Assembly: GCF_017309385.1 (NCBI RefSeq) | Contig: NZ_JAFJMJ010000002.1 | Span: 372,001 to 436,000 of the forward strand | DNA from: Amycolatopsis sp. 195334CR | GTDB taxonomy: Bacteria > Actinomycetota > Actinomycetes > Mycobacteriales > Pseudonocardiaceae | Direction: 5' to 3' | Length of the DNA stretch: 64,000 nucleotides | Shown: positions 15,803-24,268 of the stretch, in pieces | Position numbering within the stretch: the stretch's first letter is position 1 | How the letters are laid out: each line of letters begins with the position of its first letter | The notes under the pieces: generated by a model | Databases searched by the model: none | What the model was told of the DNA's origin: nothing | What the model saw: only the letters and a program-made list of their open reading frames with translations | Program-made: the position numbers and the translations under genes

Positions 15803-18800
15803 ATGACCGGACACCGCCGGGCGATCGGCCTGGTGACGGCCAACATCGATCTGGGCGTGGCGCCCGCGGTCTTCTCCGGGGTGCTGGCCGCCGCCCGCCG
15901 CCACGACGTGGACCTGATCTGCTTCCCCGGCGGGGAGATCGGCACCGCCGACCAGCCGGCCAACGCGGTCTACCACCTGGTCACCCCGGGCCTGGTGGAC
16001 GGGTTGATCTGCTGGGCCTCCGCGCTTGGCCTGCCGGAACGCCATCCGCGCGCGGAGAAGTTCGGCCGCCGGTTCGGCCGGGTGCCGATGGTCTGCCTCA
16101 ACGGCGCGATCGGCGCCCAGCGGCCGCTGACCCTGGACAGCTACCAGGGCATGTGCAAGGCCATCGACCACCTCATCGGCGTGCACGGCCGCCGCGACCT
16201 GGCCTTTCTCCAGGGGCCCGTGCGGAATCCGGTGACCGCCGACCGGTTGCGCGCCTACCACGACACGCTCGACCGCTACAAGATCCGTCCGGATCGCGCG
16301 CTGGTGTCCTCACCGGTGGAGTTCCGCCGGGACGCCGGAGCCGCGGCGATGCGGGTGCTGCTCGACGCGCGGCGGCTCGAACCCGGCCGCGACTTCACCG
16401 GCTTGGTGGCGTGCAGCGATTTCCTGGCCGCCGAAGCGATCGCGGTGCTCACCGAACGCGGGGTGCGGGTGCCCGAGGACGTGGCGGTGATCGGGTTCAA
16501 CGACTCGCCGGAGGCCCGGTTCTGCTCGCCGCCGCTGACCTCGGTGTCGATGCCGTTCGCCGAATTGGGCGGGCAGGCGGTGGAAACCCTGTTGTCCCGG
16601 CTCGGCGGTGATCCCGCGCGTGGCCGGTCGGCGCCGGTGGCCGAACTCGTGCTCCGCCGGTCGTGTGGTTGCGCGGGGGAGCCACCGGCGAGGGAATGCG
16701 CGGGATTCACCGCCACCGTGCGGAAACACGGCATTCCCGCGGAAAACGGCCGGCGTTTGGAAGTGGCGTTCCGCGCGGCGCTGGCCGGGGAACCGGCCGT
16801 CGATTTCCCGGCTTTCGCGGCGAAAATGGCGGAAGGCGGGGACGCCGACGCGTGGGACGAAATCCTGCTCGCACTGGACGAAGGCAGCGAACTGATTTCC
16901 CGGGCACGGATCGCGGTGGCCGGCAATGCCCGGCGAATGCTCGAATACGAACGCTGGCAGGCCGAGCAGACCGCCCAGCGGCTGCGGGAAACCGGGGTGG
17001 CGCTGGCGTCCGTTGTGGACGAACGGGAGCTCACCGCGGTGCTGGCGCGCCAGCTCCCGCTGCTCGGCGTCGGCGACTGGAAGCTCTCGATCGGCCCGGC
17101 CACCGCGCTCACCCGGTCCGACGTGCTGCACGGCGATCGGCGCAGCACCTGGATCGCGGTCCCGCTGCAGGTCCGCGAGGAACCGCTCGGCATCGGCCTG
17201 TTCGAGGCCGGGCCGCCGGACGGCGGGTTCTACCGCGCGCTCGGGGAGCAGATCTCGTCCGCGGTGCAGGACATCCGGCTGTTCCGCGAGGTCGAGGCGG
17301 CCGAAGAGGCGGACAGCGTGAAGACCAGCCTGCTGGGCAAGATGACCGAGGAACTGCGGGCACCGGTCGAGGCGATCCTCAAGGACTCGGTGGGGGCACT
17401 GGCGGCCGGTCCGCCGCCCGAGGTCCGCGACGCGCTGAACCGGATCACCGCCGGGGCCGAGTACCAGCTCGGCGTGCTCGGCGACCTGCTCGAACTCGCC
17501 GACGCCGAACTCGACTCGCTCAAGCTGTGCGCCGGGCTGATCGATCCGCGGGAACTGCTCGCCGAAGTGTTCGGGGAACAGGGTTCGGGCAGGCTGCCGC
17601 TGATCGAGGCCGACGGGCAGCGGCTGCGGCAGGCGCTGCTCACGCTCAGCCGCAGCCTCGGGCACCGCGCCCGGCGGACCGTCGAGGCCGACGTGCTGCC
17701 GCCGCACCTGCGCATCCGCGTGAGCTACGAGGGCACCGGCACGCCGAGGGGCGGGCTCGGGTTGTCGATTGCGCGGCGGTTGATCGCACTGCACAACGGT
17801 TCGCTGCGCTTCGAGACCGGTTCGGCGGGCGGCACCTTCCACCTGTTCCTCCCGCTACCGGGACCGCAGGGGCGGGCGCTGCCGGACGAGGCGGCCGACT
17901 CGCTGCTGTGCGTGGCGGACGGGCCCGCGCCCGAGGAGGCGGTCGCGGCGGCCGGGCTGGCGGGGTTGTCCGTGCTGAAGCTGGGCACCGGCGACGACGT
18001 GGCCGCGGTGGTCGACGAGAACCGGCCTGCCGCGGTCGCCTGGGACACCACCGCGCTGCGGCCGGAGCACTGGGCGGTGCTGCGGCAACTGCACGACCAC
18101 CCGAAGCTGCGGCGCACCCCGTTCCTCGCCTACGCCGCCGCGCACGGGCGCGACCTGCACGAGGTGATCGCCGCCGTGCGCCCGGTGGAACTGGCCGGGC
18201 TGGCGGTGATCGCCGATCCCGATCCGCGGGCGCAGGCGGGCACGCAGCAGCTGATCGCCCAGCTGCGGCCGGGGCACCTGGCGCTGACCGCGCCGGACGG
18301 GGCCACCGCGTTGTCGCTGATCGGCCACGACGTGCCGAACCTGCTCGTGCTGTCGCGGCAGCTGCGGGACATGGACGCCTTCGACGTGCTGGAGCGCCTG
18401 CACGGCGACGCCCGGCTCAGCGACCTGCCCGCGCTGGTGCTCACCGGCGACGAACTGACCTACGACGACGTCCGGCGGGCCGCACCGCACGCGCGCACGG
18501 TGTTGCTGGGCAAGGGCATCCTCTCCGACGCCGAGACGATCACCCTGCTGCGGCGGCTGCTCGACCCGAAGCGGCCGCCGAACCGGCAGGAGGTCCAGCG
18601 CGCGGTGGTCTACCTGCACCAGAACTACCAGCACCAGATCACCCGGCGGCAGGTGGCGAAGGCGGCCGAGATGAGCGAGGACTACCTGAGCCGCCGGTTC
18701 CACCGCGAGCTGTGCGTCTCGCCGTGGGAGTACCTGACCCGGCTGCGCATCGCGCGGGCGAAGGAGCGGCTGCAGGAGACCGACGACAGCATCCAGGCCA

Positions 18801-18901
18801 TCGCCCGGCAGGTCGGCTTTCACGACCGCGCCTACTTCAGCCGGATCTTCCGGAAGCACACCGGGGTGCCCCCGCAGAGCTTCCGCTGCCTCCGCCGGTG
18901 A
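15803..18901 (+). CDS. Giant hybrid regulator: LacI-type sensor, kinase-like and receiver-like modules, AraC HTH
   Basis: The protein has 1032 residues from ATG 15803, preferred over an ATG 21 bases upstream because of the GAGGCGA site. Residues about 4-290 form a LacI/RbsB-type sugar-binding fold (VAVIGFNDSPEARF). Residues 390-500 are GAF-like. Residues 505-700 resemble a histidine kinase, but the H-box reads MTEELRAPV, so the phosphorylatable His is Glu near 516. A G-box (GGLGLSIARRL) remains near 650. A receiver-like region near 820-920 has LLVLS where the Asp should be. Residues 935-1030 form the AraC HTH. It looks like a one-component sugar sensor built from silenced two-component parts, probably activating the pectin locus. 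Confidence 0.85.
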   Translation: MTGHRRAIGLVTANIDLGVAPAVFSGVLAAARRHDVDLICFPGGEIGTADQPANAVYHLVTPGLVDGLICWASALGLPERHPRAEKFGRRFGRVPMVCLNGAIGAQRPLTLDSYQGMCKAIDHLIGVHGRRDLAFLQGPVRNPVTADRLRAYHDTLDRYKIRPDRALVSSPVEFRRDAGAAAMRVLLDARRLEPGRDFTGLVACSDFLAAEAIAVLTERGVRVPEDVAVIGFNDSPEARFCSPPLTSVSMPFAELGGQAVETLLSRLGGDPARGRSAPVAELVLRRSCGCAGEPPARECAGFTATVRKHGIPAENGRRLEVAFRAALAGEPAVDFPAFAAKMAEGGDADAWDEILLALDEGSELISRARIAVAGNARRMLEYERWQAEQTAQRLRETGVALASVVDERELTAVLARQLPLLGVGDWKLSIGPATALTRSDVLHGDRRSTWIAVPLQVREEPLGIGLFEAGPPDGGFYRALGEQISSAVQDIRLFREVEAAEEADSVKTSLLGKMTEELRAPVEAILKDSVGALAAGPPPEVRDALNRITAGAEYQLGVLGDLLELADAELDSLKLCAGLIDPRELLAEVFGEQGSGRLPLIEADGQRLRQALLTLSRSLGHRARRTVEADVLPPHLRIRVSYEGTGTPRGGLGLSIARRLIALHNGSLRFETGSAGGTFHLFLPLPGPQGRALPDEAADSLLCVADGPAPEEAVAAAGLAGLSVLKLGTGDDVAAVVDENRPAAVAWDTTALRPEHWAVLRQLHDHPKLRRTPFLAYAAAHGRDLHEVIAAVRPVELAGLAVIADPDPRAQAGTQQLIAQLRPGHLALTAPDGATALSLIGHDVPNLLVLSRQLRDMDAFDVLERLHGDARLSDLPALVLTGDELTYDDVRRAAPHARTVLLGKGILSDAETITLLRRLLDPKRPPNRQEVQRAVVYLHQNYQHQITRRQVAKAAEMSEDYLSRRFHRELCVSPWEYLTRLRIARAKERLQETDDSIQAIARQVGFHDRAYFSRIFRKHTGVPPQSFRCLRR

Positions 18902-19077
18902 CCGTTAATCCGTACTTACCAACGCGCATTACTCAGTCATTGTCCAACCAGTACCTAATTTTGTTCTGAACGAACGAAAGTAGGTGACGAGCGGGGGTGT
19001 CCTGGGTCACTCTTCGTGGGCCGGTTGTCACCGGTGTCTCCCCGACCCACTTCCCTGCCGAAAGTGAGTTGCCGGTC

Positions 19078-20166
19078 ATGTCCAAGAAGACCCTGCGGCG
19101 CACCCCCGCCGCCATCGCCGTGCTGGCGGGCGCCACCGCCCTGTTCAGCGGCGCCCCGGCTTCGGCCGCCGTCGAAGGCTATTCGACCGTGGTGCAGAAC
19201 GCCGCGGTCAGCTCGATCACCTCGAGCCTCGGCGTGAGCACCGCCGCGGCCGAGCAGGTGCTGCGCGTGCAGGACGCCAGCGCCCGCACCCTCGACCGCG
19301 TCGAGTCGGCGCTGGCCGGACGGCACGCCGGTGGTTTCCTCGACGCCGCCGGCCTGCCGGTGGTCAACGTGCTCGACGCCGCCGGTGCCGCCGAGGCGCA
19401 GCGCGCCGGGGCCACCGCGAACGTGGTCAAGTACTCCCTGTCCCAGCTGGACTCCGCCCGCGCCGCGCTCGAAGCGCTGCCCGCGGTCCCGCACACCACG
19501 ATCGGGACCGACGAGAAGGCCAACCAGGTCGTGCTCACCGTGTCCGACGCGGCCGTGGGTGCCGAAGCGCTGGTCGCCAAGGCCGGCGCGCTCGGCGACG
19601 CGGTGCGCGTGGAGCACACCACCGGCACGATGAGCAAGGCCATCTACAACGGTGAGGCCATCACCGGCGGCGGCACCCGCTGCTCGGCGGGCTTCAACGT
19701 CAACCGCGGCGGCCAGCTGCACATCCTCGACGCCGGCCACTGCACGCGCGCGGTGTCGCAGTGGAACGTCGGCCCGTCGGTGGGCGCCAGCTTCCCGACC
19801 AACGACTACGGCCTGATCCGCAACACCACCGGCAGCGGCCCGGGCGCGGTGACCCTGTGGAACGGCTCCACCCAGCGGATCAGCTCCGCCGCGAACGCCC
19901 GCGTCGGCCAGCAGATCTGCAAGAGCGGCAGCACCACCCGGCTGACCTGCGGCGTGGTCGAGGCCACCAACGTCACGGTCAACTACCAGGAGGGCCCGGT
20001 CTACCAGACCGTGCAGACCAGCGCCTCGGTCAACCCCGGTGACTCGGGCGGCTGCCTGTTCTCCGGCAGCGTCGGCCTCGGCATCACCTCCGGCATGGGC
20101 GGTGGGAACTCCTACTTCCAGCCGGTCGTGGAGGCACTCAACGCCTACGGTGCTTCGCTGACCTGA
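19078..20166 (+). CDS. Secreted S1 (chymotrypsin-like) serine protease with prodomain
   Basis: The precursor has 362 residues from ATG 19078 and resembles Streptomyces griseus protease and alpha-lytic protease. A Sec signal peptide covers residues 1-30 (APASA). The prodomain runs to about residue 187 and contains the DAAGLPVVNVLD segment typical of alpha-lytic protease propeptides. The mature domain begins near AIYNGEAITGG. The triad is His221 (DAGHC), Asp243 (TNDYGLI) and Ser323 (NPGDSGG). Five cysteines support disulfides. It is probably exported and self-processed to degrade extracellular protein. The 176-base AT-richer gap upstream (18902-19077) must hold its promoter; I could not fix a -35/-10 pair with confidence. 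Confidence 0.94.
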   Translation: MSKKTLRRTPAAIAVLAGATALFSGAPASAAVEGYSTVVQNAAVSSITSSLGVSTAAAEQVLRVQDASARTLDRVESALAGRHAGGFLDAAGLPVVNVLDAAGAAEAQRAGATANVVKYSLSQLDSARAALEALPAVPHTTIGTDEKANQVVLTVSDAAVGAEALVAKAGALGDAVRVEHTTGTMSKAIYNGEAITGGGTRCSAGFNVNRGGQLHILDAGHCTRAVSQWNVGPSVGASFPTNDYGLIRNTTGSGPGAVTLWNGSTQRISSAANARVGQQICKSGSTTRLTCGVVEATNVTVNYQEGPVYQTVQTSASVNPGDSGGCLFSGSVGLGITSGMGGGNSYFQPVVEALNAYGASLT

Positions 20167-20187
20167 TCTCCCCCGCGGCCCCACCCG

Positions 20188-20219
20188 CGTGCCCCCGAGG
20201 CCCCCGCCTCGGGGGCACG
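20188..20219 (+). terminator. Hairpin terminator after the S1 protease gene
   Basis: A perfect 13-bp stem (20188-20200 with 20207-20219) closes a CCCCCG loop, 21 bases after the protease stop. There is no U-tract, as is common in high-GC actinomycetes. Confidence 0.75.
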
Positions 20220-20232
20220 TCCCTGCCTGTGC

Positions 20233-20251
20233 TTAGGGTAGGCAAACCTGG
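20233..20251. promoter_or_regulatory. Putative iron box (DtxR/IdeR/DmdR site)
   Basis: TTAGGGTAGGCAAACCTGG agrees with the iron-box consensus TTAGGTTAGGCTAACCTAA at 15 of 19 positions, including the central TAGGC and AACCT. It lies 11-29 bases before the start codon of the PPOX gene, just ahead of the ribosome binding site. Iron-dependent repression of this gene is predicted. Confidence 0.6.
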
Positions 20252-20261
20252 GAGGGGGAGC

Positions 20262-20834
20262 ATGCGAGCGGAATGGCTGACCGGGGACGCGGTGATCACC
20301 TCGGAGGCGCGGCTGCGGGAGATCGTGCCGCCGCCGGCGCCGGTGATCGCCGACAAGGCCACCGACCACGTCGACGCGGAGTCGGCCCGGTTCCTGGCGC
20401 GGGCGACCTTCTGCCTGGTCGCGTCGCGCGGGCCGGACGGTTCGCTGGACCTGTCGCCGCGGGGTGACCCGCCCGGCCAGGTGCTGGTGCTCGACGACAA
20501 GCACCTGGCGATCGCCGACCGCCGGGGCAACCGCCGCGCCGACACCCTGCGCAACCTGCTGCACCACCCCGAGATCGGGCTGTTGTTCCTGGTGCCCGGG
20601 GTGGAGCACGCGCTGCGGGTCAACGGCACCGCGCGGATCGTGCGGGCACCGGGGCTGCTGGAGCTGTTCGACGGGGAGCCCGCGCTGGCGGTGGTGGTCG
20701 AGGTCGCCGAGCTTTTTGTCCACTGTGGACAAGCGCTGAAGCGGTCCGGGTTCTGGGATCCGCCTTCGTGGACCGAGGACGTGCCGAACGCGGTGGAGTT
20801 GTGGCGGAGCCAGACCGCGGGGCGCTTCGACTGA
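20262..20834 (+). CDS. FMN-dependent PPOX-family (MSMEG_1061-type) protein
   Basis: The protein has 190 residues from ATG 20262, after a GGAGGGGGAG site. It has the split-barrel pyridoxamine 5'-phosphate oxidase-like fold: KATDHVDAESARFLA, LVASRGPDGSLDLSPRGDPPG and the flavin-contacting LAIADRRGNRRADTLRNLL segment. Members of this branch bind FMN or related deazaflavins; the exact reaction is unknown. A paralogue lies at 36928-37545. The iron-box-like site just upstream is not shared by the paralogue and suggests a role under iron limitation, such as a siderophore or haem-linked reductase, but that is inference. Confidence 0.9.
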   Translation: MRAEWLTGDAVITSEARLREIVPPPAPVIADKATDHVDAESARFLARATFCLVASRGPDGSLDLSPRGDPPGQVLVLDDKHLAIADRRGNRRADTLRNLLHHPEIGLLFLVPGVEHALRVNGTARIVRAPGLLELFDGEPALAVVVEVAELFVHCGQALKRSGFWDPPSWTEDVPNAVELWRSQTAGRFD

Positions 20835-20919
20835 ACGCCGCATACCGGGAGACGACCGGACCGGTCCCCGCCTGGCACCGTGGTGGACAGCGGCCCACCC
20901 CGCGGAAGGAGGCGACCCG

Positions 20920-22050
20920 GTGCGGATCCTGGTCACGACGGTGGCGTTGCCGGGGCACTTCTTCCCGCTGGTCCCGCTCGCCTGGGCGGGCCGGGCGGCG
21001 GGGCACGAGGTGCTGGTCGCCTGTGCCGCGGAGTTCGTGCCGACGGTGCTCGGTTCCGGCCTGCCCGCGGTGTCGACGGGCGCCGGTGAGCGCTTCGACG
21101 ACGTCAGCGCCGACGACCGCCCGGCCGCCGGGCTGACCCAGCAGCGCATGGCGCACGGCCGGGTGTTCGGCCGGATGGCCGCGCGGAACGTGCCGGGGCT
21201 GACCGCGATCGCGAAGACGTGGAAGCCGGACCTGGTGATCAGCGAGCGCGCCGAGTTCGGCGGGCCGCTGGTGGCGGCGAAGCTGGGGTTGCCGCAGGTG
21301 GAGCTGCACTGGGGGGTGGCCGAGCTGCCCGAGTACCGGACCGGTGCGGCGGCCGAGCTGGCGCAGCGCGGGCTGCCCGCCCCGCCGGTGCCGGAGCGCC
21401 TGCTCAACCCGTGGCCGCCGTCGCTGCGCAAGGCGTACGCGGCGCGGCACGAGGGGATCCGGACGATGTCGTACAACGGTGAGGCCCGGGTGCCGGACTG
21501 GGTGATGCGGCCGCGCCGACGGCCGCGGATCTGCCTGACGCTGGGCACGGTGGTGCCGCGGAGCGGGAGCAGCCAGGTCGCCCACGGTGCGGTGGACATC
21601 GTGCGCGCGTTGTGCGGGCTGGGCGCGGACGTGGTGGTGGCCATCGACGACCGGATCGCGGCGAGCTGGCCGCCGTTGCCCGCCGCGGTGCGGCACGTGG
21701 GGAGGTTGCCGCTGTCGCAGGTGTTCCCGGCTTGTGATGTGGCGGTCCACCACGGGGGACAGGGGACTTCGCTGACCGCGTTGGAGGCCGGGTTGCCGCA
21801 GCTGGTGCTGCCGGTCTTCGACGACCAGTTCGACAACGCGGACGCGGTGGTGCGCGCGGGGGCGGGGGTGCGGATGCTGCCGCAGGAGGTGGAACCGTCG
21901 GCGATCGCGGCGCGGTGCGCGGAGATCCTGGCGAGCGACGCGTACCGGCCGGCGGCGGAACTGGTGGCGGCGGAGATCGCCGCGCAGGCCACACCGGTGG
22001 AGGTCGTGCGCGGGCTGGGCTGGGGCGGAGGATTGCGGCGGGTTGCCTGA
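20920..22050 (+). CDS. GT1-family glycosyltransferase (UDP/dTDP-sugar dependent)
   Basis: The protein has 376 residues from GTG 20920, behind a strong GGAAGGAGG site. It has the GT-B fold: an N-terminal acceptor domain (ILVTTVALPGHFFPLVPLAWA) and a C-terminal donor domain with the HHGGQGTSLTALEAGLPQL motif near residue 278, then FDDQFDNA. This matches macrolide or antibiotic glycosyltransferases such as the EryCIII/MGT group. No polyketide, peptide or deoxysugar genes adjoin it, so it may modify a host metabolite or detoxify a macrolide. It is probably separate from the upstream PPOX gene (85-base gap). It converges with the PrpD operon, ending 17 bases from it. Confidence 0.9.
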   Translation: MRILVTTVALPGHFFPLVPLAWAGRAAGHEVLVACAAEFVPTVLGSGLPAVSTGAGERFDDVSADDRPAAGLTQQRMAHGRVFGRMAARNVPGLTAIAKTWKPDLVISERAEFGGPLVAAKLGLPQVELHWGVAELPEYRTGAAAELAQRGLPAPPVPERLLNPWPPSLRKAYAARHEGIRTMSYNGEARVPDWVMRPRRRPRICLTLGTVVPRSGSSQVAHGAVDIVRALCGLGADVVVAIDDRIAASWPPLPAAVRHVGRLPLSQVFPACDVAVHHGGQGTSLTALEAGLPQLVLPVFDDQFDNADAVVRAGAGVRMLPQEVEPSAIAARCAEILASDAYRPAAELVAAEIAAQATPVEVVRGLGWGGGLRRVA

Positions 22051-22067
22051 GGGCGCTCATCTGGTTG

Positions 22068-23450
22068 TCAGGCGAGTTCGGTGGTCAGCGTGGTTACGGT
22101 GGGCAGGTCGGGGAGCGAGAGGGTCAGGTCGGCGATGCGCTCCGCCTGCTGGGTGCTTACCGTGCGGGTGGCGTTGAGGCGGAACTTGGTGGCCAGTTCC
22201 TCAGTGGACAGGGGGTTGCCCGAGCCACCGCGGTTGGCGTCCACTCGTTCTTCCAGGTGCGTGCCGTCGCGGAGCCAGACGCGCAGGACGGCCGGGAACT
22301 GGTGCGGGAAGATCTCGTCGCAACGGGCGTCGGGGACGCAGGTGACCTTCGCCGCCAGTGCCAGGCGGGCGGGGTCCGCGGCGGCTTCGTCGGTGAAGTC
22401 CTCGTGGAACACGCCGAGGCCGCCACCGCCGAGCAGGCCCGCGGCCACCGTGTACGGGCCCGAAAACGCCGCGTGGTAACCGGATTCCGGGGCGATCTTC
22501 GCTTCCCGGGGTTCGCCGATGGTGCGCAGGACGGCGGTGGGGGCGCCCAGTTCGATGCGCTCAATCGCCCCCGGATCGACACCGCGGGCGGCGATGCGCC
22601 GGGCCGCGTCGATGCCCGCGTGGGTGAAGTGGTTGCAGGGATACGGCTTGAAGAAGATGCCGGGCAGTTCCCAGTCCTCGCCGAGGCCGTCGGTGATGGC
22701 GGCCAGGTTCGTCTGGTCACCGCAGAAGGCTTGCAGCAGACCGAAGCGTCCTTCGAGGACGGTCGGCGGGCCGGTGATCCCGGTTCGCGCGAGACCCGCC
22801 GCGGTGACCGCCGAGTGCGCCGCCCAGCCGCAGTGCACGCGTTTCACCGTGCCCCCGGTGCGGTTCGCCTCCAGCAACCCGGCGCCCATGCTGGACGCGA
22901 TGCCGATCGCGTCGGCGACGTCCACATCGGACAGCATGGCCGAGGCCGCCGCCCCGCCGAGCGCACCGCAGATCGCGGTCGCGTGCAGGCCGCGTTCGAA
23001 GAAGACCGAGTTGCCCAGTTCCTCGTCGTAGCCCGCCATGCCGATCCGCACGGCGATCTCCACGCCGACACCGATCGCGTCCAGCAGCTGCGCGCCGGTG
23101 GCCCCCCGCGTCTCCGCGGTGGCCAGTGCGGCGGGCACCACCGAAGCCGACGGGTGCAGCACCGAGGGCAGGTGCGTGTCGTCGAAGTCGAGCGAGTGCG
23201 CGAGCGTGCCGTTGAGCAGGGCCGCGCTCGGTTCCGGCAGCCGGCCGGCGCCGATCGCGGTGGCACGGCCGTCGCCACCCCATTCGCGGACCAGCGTGCC
23301 GACCGCGGCCGCCGGGGGTTCGGCGGTGGCGGCCAGGCTGTTGCCGAGCACGTCGAGCACCCGCCTCGCGGCGTCGGCCCGTAGTTCGGCGGGGAGTCCC
23401 TTCTGACGCACCGACGAAGCGAAGGCGGCCAGCTGCCGCACCACGGTCAT
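22068..23450 (-). CDS. MmgE/PrpD-family protein (first of two in the island)
   Basis: The protein has 460 residues from ATG 23450. It carries the characteristic all-alpha N-terminal domain (NGTLAHSLDFDDTHLPSVLHPSASVVPAALA) and the VHCGWAAHSAVTAAGLA and KPYPCNHFTHAGIDAA segments of MmgE/PrpD proteins. The family includes 2-methylcitrate dehydratase and cis-aconitate decarboxylase, which act on free tricarboxylic acids. No methylcitrate synthase or lyase is nearby, so a propionate role is not supported. It is the last gene of the leftward four-gene operon and overlaps the cyclase gene by four bases. Confidence 0.9.
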   Translation of the reverse strand: MTVVRQLAAFASSVRQKGLPAELRADAARRVLDVLGNSLAATAEPPAAAVGTLVREWGGDGRATAIGAGRLPEPSAALLNGTLAHSLDFDDTHLPSVLHPSASVVPAALATAETRGATGAQLLDAIGVGVEIAVRIGMAGYDEELGNSVFFERGLHATAICGALGGAAASAMLSDVDVADAIGIASSMGAGLLEANRTGGTVKRVHCGWAAHSAVTAAGLARTGITGPPTVLEGRFGLLQAFCGDQTNLAAITDGLGEDWELPGIFFKPYPCNHFTHAGIDAARRIAARGVDPGAIERIELGAPTAVLRTIGEPREAKIAPESGYHAAFSGPYTVAAGLLGGGGLGVFHEDFTDEAAADPARLALAAKVTCVPDARCDEIFPHQFPAVLRVWLRDGTHLEERVDANRGGSGNPLSTEELATKFRLNATRTVSTQQAERIADLTLSLPDLPTVTTLTTELA

Positions 23451-24268
23451 GCGCTCACCGCCGCGAGCGGGCGGATCGGGGAGCCGGTGCCGCCGGTGAT
23501 CCGCAGCGGCGCCAGCAGGAAGGTGAACTCCCGCACGCCCGACGCGGCGATCTCCTCCAGGTTCAGGTGCTCCATGATGAAGATGCCCGACTCGACCAGC
23601 AGCACCCGGTGCACCGGCAGCACCGCGTGCCCGGCCCCGGCCGGGATCTGCTCGTAGGCGGTGGTGTCGGCCCCGGTGGCCACCACCCGCCGCGCGGCCA
23701 GCCACTGCCCGGCGCTCACCGTGGCGCCCGGGACGCCGGTCTGCTTGCCCAGGTAGGCCGGGGTGTCGTCGAAGTTGCGCGCCCAGCCGGTGCGGATCAG
23801 CGCCACGTCACCGGGGCCGGGTTCGGCACCGGCGAGTTCCGCGGCGGCGTCGAGGTCGTCGGCGGTGACGCCGTAACCACCGGGCAGGGTCGGCACCCCG
23901 TGCACCGCCGCCACGTCGAGCAGCACGGCGCGCCGCAGCAGGCCGGGGAGGTTCTCCGCGCCGTGGGTGGAGAACACCCCACCCTTCTGCGCCTCGGCGG
24001 CGTCCACCCCGCCGTGCAGTTCACCGCAGTGGCTCACGTGCGACAGCGCGTCGATGTGCGTGCCGACGTGCCCGCCGGTGACGATGATCTCGTTGGCGGC
24101 CGAGCCGCCGTCGGCCCGTTCCATGTCCCCGTGCCGCCGGATCAGCGTCATCCGGAACCCCGGGTGGTTCGGCGAGCACGGCATGCCGGTGAAGAACGGC
24201 TGGCCGAGCTCGATCAGCCGCACACCGCCGATGACGGCTTCGAGCAGCGGATCCTGGGTGCGTGTCAT
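23447..24268 (-). CDS. Cyclase-family metal-dependent hydrolase (kynurenine formamidase/isatin hydrolase-like)
   Basis: This 273-residue enzyme starts at ATG 24268. The motif GGHVGTHIDALSHV (near residues 65-78) matches the HxGTHxDxxxH metal-binding signature of the cyclase family. That family includes kynurenine formamidase and isatin hydrolase, which hydrolyse amide bonds in small or cyclic molecules using manganese or zinc. The C-terminal LRITGGTGSPIRPLA is also typical. In this operon it could open a cyclic amide or hydrolyse an N-acyl intermediate. It overlaps both neighbours by four bases. Confidence 0.88.
   Translation of the reverse strand: MTRTQDPLLEAVIGGVRLIELGQPFFTGMPCSPNHPGFRMTLIRRHGDMERADGGSAANEIIVTGGHVGTHIDALSHVSHCGELHGGVDAAEAQKGGVFSTHGAENLPGLLRRAVLLDVAAVHGVPTLPGGYGVTADDLDAAAELAGAEPGPGDVALIRTGWARNFDDTPAYLGKQTGVPGATVSAGQWLAARRVVATGADTTAYEQIPAGAGHAVLPVHRVLLVESGIFIMEHLNLEEIAASGVREFTFLLAPLRITGGTGSPIRPLAAVSA

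Noticed and set aside
20920..22050. Start of an antibiotic biosynthetic cluster
   Set aside because: A single glycosyltransferase is not accompanied by polyketide, peptide or deoxysugar genes.
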